Assembly: GCA_964529175.1 (NCBI GenBank)
Contig: CAZGVO010000001.1
Span: 1-64,000 of the forward strand
Source of the DNA: JAAFJM01 sp964529175
GTDB taxonomy: Bacteria > Bacteroidota > Bacteroidia > UKL13-3
Length of the DNA stretch: 64,000 nucleotides
Direction of reading: 5' to 3'
The translations under genes and the position numbers were made by a program. This document shows, in pieces, positions 33,535-43,100 of the stretch. The notes below the pieces were generated by a model. It did not search any database, was not told the origin of the DNA, and saw only the letters and a list, made by a program, of their open reading frames with translations. How positions within the stretch are numbered: position 1 is the stretch's first letter; each line of letters begins with the position of its first letter.

Positions 33535-34311
33535 TTGAAAAAAGTATTTTTTATATTATTTCTTGCTAGCCTATCAAATTTAAAAGCTCAAAATGTAGAT
33601 GTAGGAATAGGGTTAGGTTTATCAAATTATTGGGGTGATTTAGCTCCAAACATAGCCTTAGGTGAAACAAAATTAGCTGGTAATGCATTTGGTCGACTGA
33701 ACTTTAACAATACTTGGGCTATTACTGGCCAAATTTCGGTTCTAGAAGTTAGTGGAAACGACAAAAACTTTGATTTTAACAAAACAAGAAACCTTAATTT
33801 TTCGAGCACTATTAGAGAGCTTTCAGGGATGATAGAATATAATTTTGTTCCTTATGGTTATGGTGTATTAGATAATAAAGTTACTGGTTACATTTTTGGT
33901 GGATTTTCATACTTTCAATTCAATCCGCAAACGCGCTATGCAGGCGAAACTGTAAATTTAAGGGATTTAAGAACAGAAGGTGTAGCTTACGATAAAGCCT
34001 CATTTGCCATTCCTTTTGGAATTGGCGTAAAATGGATTTTTGCACGCAATTTGAGTTTAGAAGCCAACTATAATATTAGAAAAACTTATACCGATTATTT
34101 AGATGATGTTAGTGGTAAATATGTAGATTTAAGTGCAACTAGTTTAAGAACTCAACAAATAGCCGATAGAAGTTACGAAATACTTGGAACTGGTCAATAT
34201 CAACCAGGTTCAAAAAGGGGAAGTGATAACTACAATGATTGGTTTATGACTTTTTCGGCAAGTATAGCTTATAGAATTCCTGGAAGAATTAAGTGTCCAT
34301 CTTTCTTTTAA
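33535..34311 (+). CDS. DUF6089 outer-membrane protein, copy 2
   Basis: A 258-residue paralogue of the preceding gene. The first codon is TTG, followed by KKVFFILFLASLSNLKAQ as signal peptide. The body has barrel-like strands, with YLDDVSGKY and QIADRSYEILGTGQYQPGSKRG near the end. It starts 11 bases after copy 1, so they form an operon. Its stop lies next to the end of the convergent aat gene. Duplication followed by divergence is the simplest history. Confidence 0.8.
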   Translation: MKKVFFILFLASLSNLKAQNVDVGIGLGLSNYWGDLAPNIALGETKLAGNAFGRLNFNNTWAITGQISVLEVSGNDKNFDFNKTRNLNFSSTIRELSGMIEYNFVPYGYGVLDNKVTGYIFGGFSYFQFNPQTRYAGETVNLRDLRTEGVAYDKASFAIPFGIGVKWIFARNLSLEANYNIRKTYTDYLDDVSGKYVDLSATSLRTQQIADRSYEILGTGQYQPGSKRGSDNYNDWFMTFSASIAYRIPGRIKCPSFF

Positions 34312-34977
34312 CTATTTAAAGGCTTTAGTTTCGACATCAATATTTCTATTTAAGTCCGTTAAAAACTGTCGTCTAGGAATATTGGTAGCACCCATGCTCA
34401 TTAAATGAGGATTTTCTACCTGACAGTCAATCATTTGAAAATCAAACATTTGCAAGTACTCGCATAAATGTATCATGGCCATTTTACTGGCATTGCTCAT
34501 AGTGCTAACCATGCTTTCGCCCATAAAACATTTACCCAAAGCTACTCCATAAAGTCCACCAACTATTTGGTTTTCAAACCAAACTTCTACACTATGTGCG
34601 TAACCTTTTAAGTGTAAAATATTATAAATATCCTCTATTTCTTCGCTAATCCAAGTGCCTTCGGCTTTTAAACGTTCAGTTCTGCAAAGTTTTATTATTT
34701 CAGGAAAAGCTTTATCAATAGTGCAAGTAAACTTGTTACTTTTAATAACTTGTTTCATGCTTTTTGAAATATGTACTTGATTAGGATAAAGCACCGTTCT
34801 TGGATTTGGGCTAAACCACATTGGAATTTCATATTCATTGAACCAATGGAAAATCCCTTTTCGGTAAGCTTTTAAAACCAAATCAGGGCTCATTTGCCCG
34901 CCAATAGCCAATAATCCATCTTTCCTTCTGGTATAAACCGATTCAGGAAAAATATCGTTTACAACATAATACAACAT
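34312..34977 (-). CDS. aat: Leucyl/phenylalanyl-tRNA-protein transferase
   Basis: A 221-residue enzyme that adds Leu or Phe from tRNA to N-terminal Lys/Arg of proteins, marking them for ClpAP degradation (N-degron pathway). Motifs: FPESVYTRRKDGLLAIGG, AYRKGIFHWFNEYEIPMWFS with PNPRTVL, GTWISEEI, HSVEVW and LMSMGATNIPRRQF. Length is normal. It follows rpoN by 6 bases on the same strand and is probably translated from the same mRNA. Its 3' end abuts the DUF6089 copy 2. Confidence 0.96.
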   Translation of the reverse strand: MLYYVVNDIFPESVYTRRKDGLLAIGGQMSPDLVLKAYRKGIFHWFNEYEIPMWFSPNPRTVLYPNQVHISKSMKQVIKSNKFTCTIDKAFPEIIKLCRTERLKAEGTWISEEIEDIYNILHLKGYAHSVEVWFENQIVGGLYGVALGKCFMGESMVSTMSNASKMAMIHLCEYLQMFDFQMIDCQVENPHLMSMGATNIPRRQFLTDLNRNIDVETKAFK

Positions 34978-34983
34978 GTATTT

Positions 34984-36453
34984 TTAAAGTTCTTTTCTAA
35001 GCCTTGCTACAGGTAAATTAAGCTGTTCGCGGTATTTGGCTACCGTTCTACGTGCTATGTTATAACCTTTGTCTTTTAGAATTTCCATTAATTTTTCGTC
35101 AGGTAAAGGTTTGTGTTTATCTTCTGAATCAATGGCTTCTTTTAAAATTTTTTTCACTTCATGGCTACTTACTTCCTCGCCATCATCATTAGTAATGCCT
35201 TCACTAAAGAAATACTTTAAAGGAATAATTCCCCAACCTGTTTGAATATATTTACTATTGGCCACACGGCTGATAGTTGAAATATCATAACCTGTTATGT
35301 CGGCTATGTTTTTCAAAATCATAGGTCTTAATTTACTATCATCACCATCTTCAAAATACTTATGTTGGTATTGTAAAATGGCATTCATGGTAGTTAACAG
35401 AGTATTTTGGCGCTGCTTTATACTATCAATAAACCATTTGGCACCATCTAACTTTTGCTTGATGAACATTACGGTATCCTTTTGGTCTTTGGTAGGTGCG
35501 GCACTTTTTTCGTAAGCTTGCATTGCTTCCATGTAAGTTCGGCTAATGCGTAAATCAGGCGTATTGCGGCCATTTAAACTCACGCTTAACATTCCTCCAT
35601 CATCGTTTAAAGTAAAATCAGGCATAATATATTGTGCAGCTTGCCCACCATAACTATCGCCAGGTTTAGGATTTAACTTAGTAATGATACCAATGATTGA
35701 TTTTATTTTTTCATCATCCAAATGGAGTTCTTTAGCAATTTTTTCGTAATGCTTTTTGCTAAATTCTTCAAAATATTTTTCTAAAACTTCAATAGCTAAT
35801 TCAATAGCACGGTTATAATAATCTTTACGTTTTAGCTGAATAATTAAACACTCTTGTAAGCTAGTAGCACCAATTCCAGGTGGATCCAATTTTTGAATTT
35901 TAGCCAAAACATGCTTCATCTCTTCAACTGATGCTTCTACATTTTGTGCAAATGCTAAATCGTTAATAATAGCTTCTAAAGGCCTGCGTAAGTAGCCATC
36001 ATCATCAATAGTTCCTATAATTTGATTGCCAATAATTTCTTCTTTTTCGGAAGTAACTACTGCACTAAATTGTTCTAATAAAGCATCGTGAAAAGTAGAT
36101 GTTTCGGCTAGTGGCGAATCTTTGCGTTCCTCATTACCTTCATCGCTTAAATGAAAACCATCTGGCTCGTATTCATCGTTAACATATTCTTTTACATCAA
36201 AACTTTCGCTAGCCAAATAATCCTCTACACTTGAGTCTTTATCAAAATCATCCGTATCTTGAGTTTCCGTTTTAGGATCATCGCTTGGCAATGCATCAGT
36301 ATCTTTGTTGTTAAGCAAAGCAGGATTTTCAATCATTTCTAAATCAATACGCTGCAAAAAATCTACAGTATTAAGTTGCAATAACTTAATGAACTGTATT
36401 TGCAAAGGCGAGAGCTTTTGCTGTTGTTTTTGATATAGGCCTTGTTTTAACAT
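34984..36453 (-). CDS. rpoN: RNA polymerase sigma-54 factor
   Basis: A 489-residue sigma-54. Region I is Gln-rich and starts LYQKQQQKLSPLQIQFIKLLQL; an acidic region II follows (about 45-110); the core-binding region contains LDPPGIGATSLQECL; the DNA-binding part ends with the RpoN box ARRTVAKYREQLNLP. All expected parts are present. In Bacteroidota, sigma-54 serves a limited regulon with enhancer-binding proteins; none is encoded in this window. It is first of a two-gene unit with aat. Confidence 0.97.
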   Translation of the reverse strand: MLKQGLYQKQQQKLSPLQIQFIKLLQLNTVDFLQRIDLEMIENPALLNNKDTDALPSDDPKTETQDTDDFDKDSSVEDYLASESFDVKEYVNDEYEPDGFHLSDEGNEERKDSPLAETSTFHDALLEQFSAVVTSEKEEIIGNQIIGTIDDDGYLRRPLEAIINDLAFAQNVEASVEEMKHVLAKIQKLDPPGIGATSLQECLIIQLKRKDYYNRAIELAIEVLEKYFEEFSKKHYEKIAKELHLDDEKIKSIIGIITKLNPKPGDSYGGQAAQYIMPDFTLNDDGGMLSVSLNGRNTPDLRISRTYMEAMQAYEKSAAPTKDQKDTVMFIKQKLDGAKWFIDSIKQRQNTLLTTMNAILQYQHKYFEDGDDSKLRPMILKNIADITGYDISTISRVANSKYIQTGWGIIPLKYFFSEGITNDDGEEVSSHEVKKILKEAIDSEDKHKPLPDEKLMEILKDKGYNIARRTVAKYREQLNLPVARLRKEL

Positions 36454-36643
36454 GTTATATTATTTTCAAAAATATAAAATTCCCTGTTAAAAATTGTGCC
36501 AAAAACTAAATATTACCAACAATTAGAAACTATATGACTGCATAAAATTGACAATGAATTGAAAAAAATTTTACAAATAAAAATTCAATTTAGCCAAACT
36601 AGCTTTTTGGAACATTATTATTGTAACTACAATTATTGTAAAA

Positions 36644-37909
36644 ATGAACCCAAACAAACCATTAGCCGAACGTGTTAGACCTCAAAACTTAGACGAATAC
36701 ACAGGGCAAGAACATTTAATAGGAAAAGGTGCTATTTTACGTGAAGCTATTCAAAATAAAAGTATTCCATCTATTATATTTTGGGGGCCTCCGGGTGTTG
36801 GTAAAACTACCTTAGCGCGCATAATTGGTTATGAATTAAACTTACCTTTTTATGGTTTAAGTGCCATTAATGCAGGCGTGGCCGATGTAAGACGAATAAT
36901 TGATGAAGCTAAAAAAATTGGTAAAGTTTTGTTGTTTTTAGATGAAATACATCGTTTTAACAAAAGCCAGCAAGATGCCTTACTTGGTGCAGTTGAAAAT
37001 GGAAGCATTGTATTAATTGGCGCTACCACCGAAAATCCAAGTTTTGAAGTAAATAATGCATTGCTTTCGCGCTGCCAAGTTTATATTTTAAAAGAATTAG
37101 AAGCCGAGCATTTGCAATTAATTATAAATAATGCGATAGCGAAGGATGACTGGCTAAAAAGCAAACAAATTGAGTTTGAGGAAACTGAAGCTTTGTTTTT
37201 ACATAGCGGTGGCGATGCTCGTAAATTACTCAATATTTTAGAACTAATTATTAATCAAACCAATACTACACCAATAGTAATTAATAATGAAAACACCACA
37301 CGTATTTTACAACAAAAAATAGCGAGCTACGATAAAAATGGTGAAGAACATTACAATATTATTTCGGCATTTATAAAATCGATGCGTGGTAGCGACCCTA
37401 ATGCTGCTGTTTATTACTTAGCACGAATGCTTGATGCAGGCGAAAGTATTGAGTTTATAGCAAGGCGTATGTTAATTTTAGCAAGCGAAGATATAGGCAA
37501 TGCAAACCCCAACGCTTTGCTTTTAGCTACTAATTGTTTTCAAGCCATACAAATGATTGGTATGCCCGAAGCACGAATTATTTTATCGCAAACAGTTGTT
37601 TATTTGGCAACTTCGGCTAAAAGTAACGCCAGTTATTTAGCCATTGATGAAGCTTTAAGCACGGTAAGAAAAACTGGAAACTTGCCTGTTCCACTGCATT
37701 TGCGCAATGCTCCAACTAAGCTAATGAAGGACTTAAACTATGGCACTGATTATCAATATGCGCATGTTTTTGAAAATAATTTTGTGGAGCAAGAGTTTCT
37801 ACCTGATGGTATAAAAGGGCAAAAGTTTTACGAGCCTGGAAACAACCCTCGCGAAAACGAACAACGCCAATTTTTAAAAATGAGGTGGAAGGAGAAATAT
37901 GGGTATTAG
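36644..37909 (+). CDS. rarA: Replication-associated recombination protein A (RarA/MgsA)
   Basis: A 421-residue AAA+ ATPase that acts at stalled replication forks. N-terminal PLAERVRPQNLDEYTGQEHL, Walker A GPPGVGKTT (48-56), Walker B FLDEIHRFNKSQQDALL, sensor GATTENPSFEV, and C-terminal tetramerisation region with SMRGSDPNAAVYYLARML and the family end YEPGNNPRE...MRWKEKYG. Length and all motifs are complete. Single gene, divergent from rpoN. Confidence 0.96.
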   Translation: MNPNKPLAERVRPQNLDEYTGQEHLIGKGAILREAIQNKSIPSIIFWGPPGVGKTTLARIIGYELNLPFYGLSAINAGVADVRRIIDEAKKIGKVLLFLDEIHRFNKSQQDALLGAVENGSIVLIGATTENPSFEVNNALLSRCQVYILKELEAEHLQLIINNAIAKDDWLKSKQIEFEETEALFLHSGGDARKLLNILELIINQTNTTPIVINNENTTRILQQKIASYDKNGEEHYNIISAFIKSMRGSDPNAAVYYLARMLDAGESIEFIARRMLILASEDIGNANPNALLLATNCFQAIQMIGMPEARIILSQTVVYLATSAKSNASYLAIDEALSTVRKTGNLPVPLHLRNAPTKLMKDLNYGTDYQYAHVFENNFVEQEFLPDGIKGQKFYEPGNNPRENEQRQFLKMRWKEKYGY

Positions 37910-38128
37910 TTGTTGGTTTATAATTTATGGACGATAGACCATAGACGTTTATTATGAAAAAACTGTATAAAACATCATGCTAGAAGCATCTTCATGGCTG
38001 TAAATGATTACTTGCCATTAGCTAACTTGGTTGCCGAATTAAGGAGATGCGCTGCATGACTTGTTTTTTCTGAATATAGATGATTAGGTACAAACTAAAC
38101 CATTGTACATGGTCTATAAACCACCAAC
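37909..38128. repeat. MITE-like 220-base intergenic segment
   Basis: GTTGTTGGTTTATA (37909-37922) and TATAAACCACCAAC (38115-38128) are inverted copies with one mismatch. Just inside, GATAGACCATAG (37933-37944) and ACATGGTCTATA (38108-38119) repeat the symmetry. No reading frame of use lies between. The left end overlaps the rarA stop codon. Confidence 0.4.
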
Positions 38129-38186
38129 CAACTGACAACCTATTTAAAATTTGTTTTTAAGTTAATAAAACAAAAAGCCTAAACTT

Positions 38187-38194
38187 TATATTTG
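38187..38194 (+). promoter_or_regulatory. -7 promoter element for mfd
   Basis: TATATTTG is an exact TAnnTTTG match 57 bases before the GTG start of mfd. No matching -33 sequence is seen. Confidence 0.4.
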
Positions 38195-38204
38195 CATTAT
38201 TAAG

Positions 38205-38233
38205 AAACCCGAATAACGTTTATTCGGGTTTTT
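38205..38233 (+). terminator. Terminator-like hairpin in the mfd leader
   Basis: AAACCCGAATA (38205-38215) pairs perfectly with TATTCGGGTTT (38221-38231), followed by T residues to 38233. It lies after the mfd promoter element and 18 bases before its start codon, so it may act as an attenuator. Confidence 0.65.
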
Positions 38234-38251
38234 GCTATTTTATTCTATTAC

Positions 38252-41200
38252 GTGAAAATTCAAGAATTATTAGGACTGTATAGTCAAAACGAAAAGGTAA
38301 ATGCCATTGCAAGTAAGCTAAACAGCAGCAAAGTTACCAAGCTGTTTGCCAAAGGTTTAGTGGGCAGTATTGATGCTATTTTAGCAGCATGTATTTACCA
38401 TTTTAATTACCGAACTCAGGTTTTTATATTTAATAATGCCGATGATGCCAAATACTTTTTTGCTGATTTAGAGAGTTTATTGGAGGGTAAAACCATTTTG
38501 TATTTTCCAGCATCTTATCGTAGAGAATACCAAGTAGATTTATTGGAAAACAACTTGGTGCTTGAACGTGCCGAAACTTTAAATAGACTGAATCAAAAAA
38601 CAGGAAAAGGCGAATTAATAGTTACGACCATTGATGCCATTACCGAAATGGTAATTAACGAAGTAGAGCTTACCCAAAATACTTTTGAGGTAAAAGTAGG
38701 CGCTAAATTCGATATGGAGTTTTTTATTGATTTTTTAACCGAACACCATTTTGAACGCAGCGATTTTGTGTACGAAGCAGGGCATTTTAGTATAAGAGGA
38801 GGCATTATTGATGTGTTTTCGTTTAGTAACGATATGCCTTATCGTATTGAATTGTTTGGCGATGAAATAGAAAGCATTCGTATTTTTAACCCTATTGACC
38901 AACTTTCGGTAAAAAAAGTAGATTGGTTTTATATTATTCCCAATGTTCAAAAAATGGTGGAGCAACAACGCCAATCGTTTTTTAATTATTTGCCAGAAAA
39001 CAGCATTTTTTTTACCGATGATATTAAACTAAGTACTGAACTTTTAGAAAATGGTTTAGAAAAAGCCGAAAAAAGTTTAGTAAGAAAAAACGAAAACGAG
39101 GCTGATGTAAAAAACCCTAAAGAGCCTGCTGCCATTGAAGATTTATTTATAAACACTACTCAGTTTTTTGATTATTTGAATAAATACTCATGTGTGGAAA
39201 TTGGGGTTCGCAATGGTTTTAAAAGCGATGAAATAGTGGAGTTTAATTGCTCGCCTCAACCTACTTTTCATAAAAACTTTAAGCTATTAATTGAAAACCT
39301 GAAGCAAAACCAAAAAGACAAACTTAAAAACTTAATTTTTAGCGATACCAGCAAACAAATTGAAAGGCTTTATACCATTTTTAACGATTTGGACAATACC
39401 ATTGAGTTTGAACCTATTTACCATGGTTTAGCCCAAGGTTTTATTGACCATGAAATGAAATTGGCTTGCTATACCGAGCACCAAGTTTTTGATAGATTTT
39501 ATCGTGGCAAAACCAAAACCAGGTACAACAATTCTAAAATAATAACTTTAAAAGAATTGCGCGAGCTAAAACCTGGCGATTTTGTAGTGCATGTAGATCA
39601 TGGAATTGGAAAATTTGCAGGTTTAGAAAAAATAGATGTAAACGGAAGAATGCAAGAAGCCGTTAGGCTTATTTATAAAAACGATGATTTGCTTTATGTA
39701 AGTATTAACTCATTGCATAAAATAACTAAATTTTCGGGTAAAGAAGGAACAGAACCAAGGGTAAATAAACTAGGAAGCGATACCTGGGAAAAACTAAAAA
39801 CTGCTACCAAAAAGAAAGTTAAAGACATAGCCCGCGATTTGATAAAATTATATGCCAAACGCAAGGCACAAAGCGGGTTTCAGTTTAGTGAAGACACTTA
39901 CTTACAAGTTGAGCTTGAGGCTAGTTTTATGTATGAAGATACGCCCGACCAAGCCAAAGCTACAGCAGATGTAAAAAAAGACATGGAAAGTCCGCATCCA
40001 ATGGATAGATTGGTTTGTGGAGATGTGGGTTTTGGGAAAACAGAAATAGCCATGCGTGCAGCTTTTAAAGCCGTAGCTGATAGTAAGCAAGTGGCCGTTT
40101 TGGTTCCTACCACTATTTTGGCTAACCAACATTACCGCAGTTTTAAAGAACGTTTTAAAGATTTTCCTTGTACGGTGGATTATATCAATAGGTTTAAAAC
40201 ACCAAAAGAACAAAAAGAAATTTTAAAGCGAGCGGAAGAAGGTAAAATTGATGTATTGATTGGTACACATAAATTATTAAGCAAAGACATGAAGTTTAAA
40301 AACTTAGGCTTAATGATTATAGATGAAGAACAAAAATTTGGAGTAGCTGCTAAAGAAAAACTAAAATCGATAAAAATAAATGTTGATACTTTAACCCTTA
40401 CCGCCACTCCTATTCCGCGTACGCTAAACTTTAGCTTAATGGGTGCCAGAGATTTATCAATTATAAACACACCTCCACCAAACCGACAACCAGTAAATAC
40501 TGAACTTCACAGCTATAACGATGAACTTTTACGCGATGCGGTAATGCACGAAATTGAACGCGATGGGCAAGTATTTGTGGTGCATCATAGGGTTAAGGAT
40601 ATTTATGATATAGCCAATAGAATTCAGTTTTTATGTCCAGGCGTAAAAGTTTGTGTAGCACATGGCCAAATGGAAGGCGATGTGTTAGAAGATGTAATGA
40701 TGCGCTTTATTGAGGGCGAATACGATGTATTGGTAGCCACCACTATAATTGAATCAGGTTTAGACATTTCAAACGCCAATACCATCATCATTAACAATGC
40801 GCAAATGTTTGGTTTAAGCGATTTACACCAAATGCGCGGACGAGTAGGTAGAAACAACAAAAAAGCATATTGTTATTTGCTGGTGCCAAGTATTCCATCA
40901 TTAAGCATTGATGCCCGTAGAAGGCTCCATGCCATTGAAGAATTCAGTGATTTAGGAAGTGGATTTAATGTAGCGATGCGCGATTTAGACATTCGTGGTT
41001 CTGGCAATTTATTGGGTGGCGAACAAAGTGGATTTATTTCGGAAATTGGTTTTGAAATGTACCACAAAATACTAGACGAAGCCATTCAAGAACTAAAAGA
41101 AGATGAGTTTTCAGAAGTGTTTACTGATGACAAAAAAGCAAATAGCAATGGCCAAATGCCAGAAACAAAAAGCTATTTGACAAAAGACTGCGTGGTAGAA

Positions 41201-41650
41201 ACCGATTTTGAGGCTTTAATTCCAGATGCTTATGTTAGAAATATTGGCGAAAGATTGAGTTTATACAACAGTTTAGCATCGTTAACTCATTTGGATGATT
41301 TACAAAAATTTGCCAATGATTTGGTAGATAGATTTGGACCAGTTCCGCCACAAGTAAACGATTTAATAGATTTAATAAAATTGCGCGAAAGCGCTAAAAA
41401 ACTCGGCTTTGTAAAAATAGTTTTGAAAAACAACTTACTTTTTGCCACTTTTCCTAGCGAAAACAATTCGGCCTACTATCAGAGTAGTTTATTTACCAGC
41501 ATGTTACAGTTTATTCAGCATAATGGCAACTTATGTAAGCTAAAGCAAAGTCCTAAAGTTTTACAGGTTATTTTTAACAATATCAATTCAATAGATAAAG
41601 GACAAGATGTATTTGATAAAATGTTACATTATTACGATAGAATAAAATAA
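38252..41650 (+). CDS. mfd: Transcription-repair coupling factor
   Basis: A 1132-residue SF2 translocase that removes stalled RNA polymerase and recruits UvrA. The UvrB-like N-terminal part (RREYQVDLLENN, GGIIDVFSF) is followed by the CarD-like RNA polymerase interaction domain at about 436-500 (LKPGDFVVHVDHGIGKF). The helicase has Walker A GDVGFGKTE near 590, DEEQ near 690, and HQMRGRVGR late in the second lobe. A C-terminal TRCF domain ends the protein. The start is GTG 38252, directly after a leader hairpin. Confidence 0.97.
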   Translation: MKIQELLGLYSQNEKVNAIASKLNSSKVTKLFAKGLVGSIDAILAACIYHFNYRTQVFIFNNADDAKYFFADLESLLEGKTILYFPASYRREYQVDLLENNLVLERAETLNRLNQKTGKGELIVTTIDAITEMVINEVELTQNTFEVKVGAKFDMEFFIDFLTEHHFERSDFVYEAGHFSIRGGIIDVFSFSNDMPYRIELFGDEIESIRIFNPIDQLSVKKVDWFYIIPNVQKMVEQQRQSFFNYLPENSIFFTDDIKLSTELLENGLEKAEKSLVRKNENEADVKNPKEPAAIEDLFINTTQFFDYLNKYSCVEIGVRNGFKSDEIVEFNCSPQPTFHKNFKLLIENLKQNQKDKLKNLIFSDTSKQIERLYTIFNDLDNTIEFEPIYHGLAQGFIDHEMKLACYTEHQVFDRFYRGKTKTRYNNSKIITLKELRELKPGDFVVHVDHGIGKFAGLEKIDVNGRMQEAVRLIYKNDDLLYVSINSLHKITKFSGKEGTEPRVNKLGSDTWEKLKTATKKKVKDIARDLIKLYAKRKAQSGFQFSEDTYLQVELEASFMYEDTPDQAKATADVKKDMESPHPMDRLVCGDVGFGKTEIAMRAAFKAVADSKQVAVLVPTTILANQHYRSFKERFKDFPCTVDYINRFKTPKEQKEILKRAEEGKIDVLIGTHKLLSKDMKFKNLGLMIIDEEQKFGVAAKEKLKSIKINVDTLTLTATPIPRTLNFSLMGARDLSIINTPPPNRQPVNTELHSYNDELLRDAVMHEIERDGQVFVVHHRVKDIYDIANRIQFLCPGVKVCVAHGQMEGDVLEDVMMRFIEGEYDVLVATTIIESGLDISNANTIIINNAQMFGLSDLHQMRGRVGRNNKKAYCYLLVPSIPSLSIDARRRLHAIEEFSDLGSGFNVAMRDLDIRGSGNLLGGEQSGFISEIGFEMYHKILDEAIQELKEDEFSEVFTDDKKANSNGQMPETKSYLTKDCVVETDFEALIPDAYVRNIGERLSLYNSLASLTHLDDLQKFANDLVDRFGPVPPQVNDLIDLIKLRESAKKLGFVKIVLKNNLLFATFPSENNSAYYQSSLFTSMLQFIQHNGNLCKLKQSPKVLQVIFNNINSIDKGQDVFDKMLHYYDRIK

Positions 41651-41692
41651 AAAAGTTATAAAAAAATGATACAACTATTGATTAATAAAATG

Positions 41693-41700
41693 TAAATTTG
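41693..41700 (+). promoter_or_regulatory. -7 promoter element for the GAF kinase
   Basis: TAAATTTG is an exact TAnnTTTG match, 23 bases before the ATG. The expected -33 TTTG is not evident. Confidence 0.4.
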
Positions 41701-41722
41701 TCTTAAATAAAAGTAGCATTTA

Positions 41723-42952
41723 ATGATTAACTTAAACGAGCAGGAACGATTAAACAAGCTATTAAGTTATAACATACTTGATACGCCTGAGGAAAATGAT
41801 TTTGACGAATTGGTTAACTTGGCATCAAGTATTTGTAAAACACCTATTTCTCTTATTTCATTAATTGACGATAAAAGACAATGGTTTAAAGCTCATTTCG
41901 GTTTAGCCGACAGGGAAACTCCGAGAGAAATTTCGTTTTGTCATCATGCCATAAAAGAAGAAGAACTTTTTGTGGTGGCCGATGCTTTACTTGATGTTAG
42001 ATTTAAAGAAAATCCATTGGTTACAGGCCACCCCGATATTAGGTTTTATGCTGGCATGCCCCTAACCACTACCGATGGTTACAACTTAGGAACACTTTGT
42101 GTAATAGATACAAAACCTCGTTTTTTAACCGATGAGCAAAAACATGCGTTAAAAATAATTTCAAAACAAGTTACCAAACAACTTGATTTAAAATTAAGCT
42201 ATCAAAATATAAAAAATTACAACGAACTGCTTGAGGAAAAACAAACAGAACTTAAAGAAGCCAATGCCACAAAAGACAAAATTTTCAGCATTGTAGCGCA
42301 CGATTTAAGAGCTCCATTAAGAAATATAAAGGATATTTTAGATATGTATAACAGTGGAGAGCTTGACATGGAAGAATTTTCAAATTTTATTAAGCTTATT
42401 TCAGATAAGGTAAACACCACAACTGAAATGCTTGAAAACTTATTAAGTTGGGCAAAATCGCAGTTAAAAAATAGCAGACCTAGTATCAGTTCATTTTCTA
42501 TCAATGGATTGATTACAAAAGAATTAAATAAATACAAAAAAACTGCCGAAGAAAAAGGCATCCAATTAAAAACTGTGTTTAATAACAACATAGAAATAAA
42601 TGCTGATGCTGAAATGGTAACTATTGTTTTTAGAAACTTATTATCTAATGCCATTAAATTTAGCAGAAAAGGCGATTCAATTTCGGTAGAAATAGAAGAA
42701 AAAAACGACCAAGTAATTATAAATGTACAAGATACAGGAAAGGGCATTTCGGAAGAAAACTTAGCTAAACTTTTTAATGAAGCAGAATACATAAGTACGT
42801 TTGGCACCAATAATGAAAAAGGAATTGGCATTGGGCTGCATTTATGCAAAACTTTTTTACAAAAAAACAAAGGCTCAATTTGGGTAAATAGTACAGAAAA
42901 TGTAGGAAGTACATTTTCGTTTGCTATTCCAATTGATTGCAGAAAAAAATAG
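41723..42952 (+). CDS. GAF-domain sensor histidine kinase
   Basis: A 409-residue soluble kinase without membrane helices. The GAF domain covers about 20-155 (PISLISLIDDKRQWFKAHFGL, REISFCHHAI, RFYAGMPLTTTDGYNLGTLCVID). A coiled coil (about 160-185) leads to the HisKA domain with phospho-acceptor H193 (SIVAHDLRAPL). The ATPase domain has N-box NLLSNAIKF, G1 DTGKGIS and G2 GIGIGLHLC. No response regulator is adjacent, so its partner is elsewhere. Phytochrome-like GAF kinases of this build often respond to small molecules or redox; the signal is unknown. Confidence 0.92.
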   Translation: MINLNEQERLNKLLSYNILDTPEENDFDELVNLASSICKTPISLISLIDDKRQWFKAHFGLADRETPREISFCHHAIKEEELFVVADALLDVRFKENPLVTGHPDIRFYAGMPLTTTDGYNLGTLCVIDTKPRFLTDEQKHALKIISKQVTKQLDLKLSYQNIKNYNELLEEKQTELKEANATKDKIFSIVAHDLRAPLRNIKDILDMYNSGELDMEEFSNFIKLISDKVNTTTEMLENLLSWAKSQLKNSRPSISSFSINGLITKELNKYKKTAEEKGIQLKTVFNNNIEINADAEMVTIVFRNLLSNAIKFSRKGDSISVEIEEKNDQVIINVQDTGKGISEENLAKLFNEAEYISTFGTNNEKGIGIGLHLCKTFLQKNKGSIWVNSTENVGSTFSFAIPIDCRKK

Positions 42953-42975
42953 ATTTTCATATATTATATAATTTC

Positions 42976-43014
42976 AAAGAAGGCCTTATGCTAAGTTAGC
43001 ATAAGGCCTTCTTT
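42976..43014. terminator. 19-base perfect palindromic terminator
   Basis: AAAGAAGGCCTTATGCTAA (42976-42994) pairs perfectly with 42996-43014 around a single G, ending in CTTT. It follows the GAF kinase. Confidence 0.85.
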
Positions 43015-43100
43015 ATAAAGCAAAAATGTAATTTTGTAAAACAAGGTCAGAATTTTACACAAAATTGACTTTATTTGTATAATTACAATATATTCAAAAC

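Noticed and set aside
42217..42960. Long minus-strand frame of 247 codons opposite the GAF kinase
   Set aside because: It mirrors the ATPase part of the kinase gene, and its translation is low-complexity Ser/Leu/Phe typical of antisense AT-rich coding DNA.
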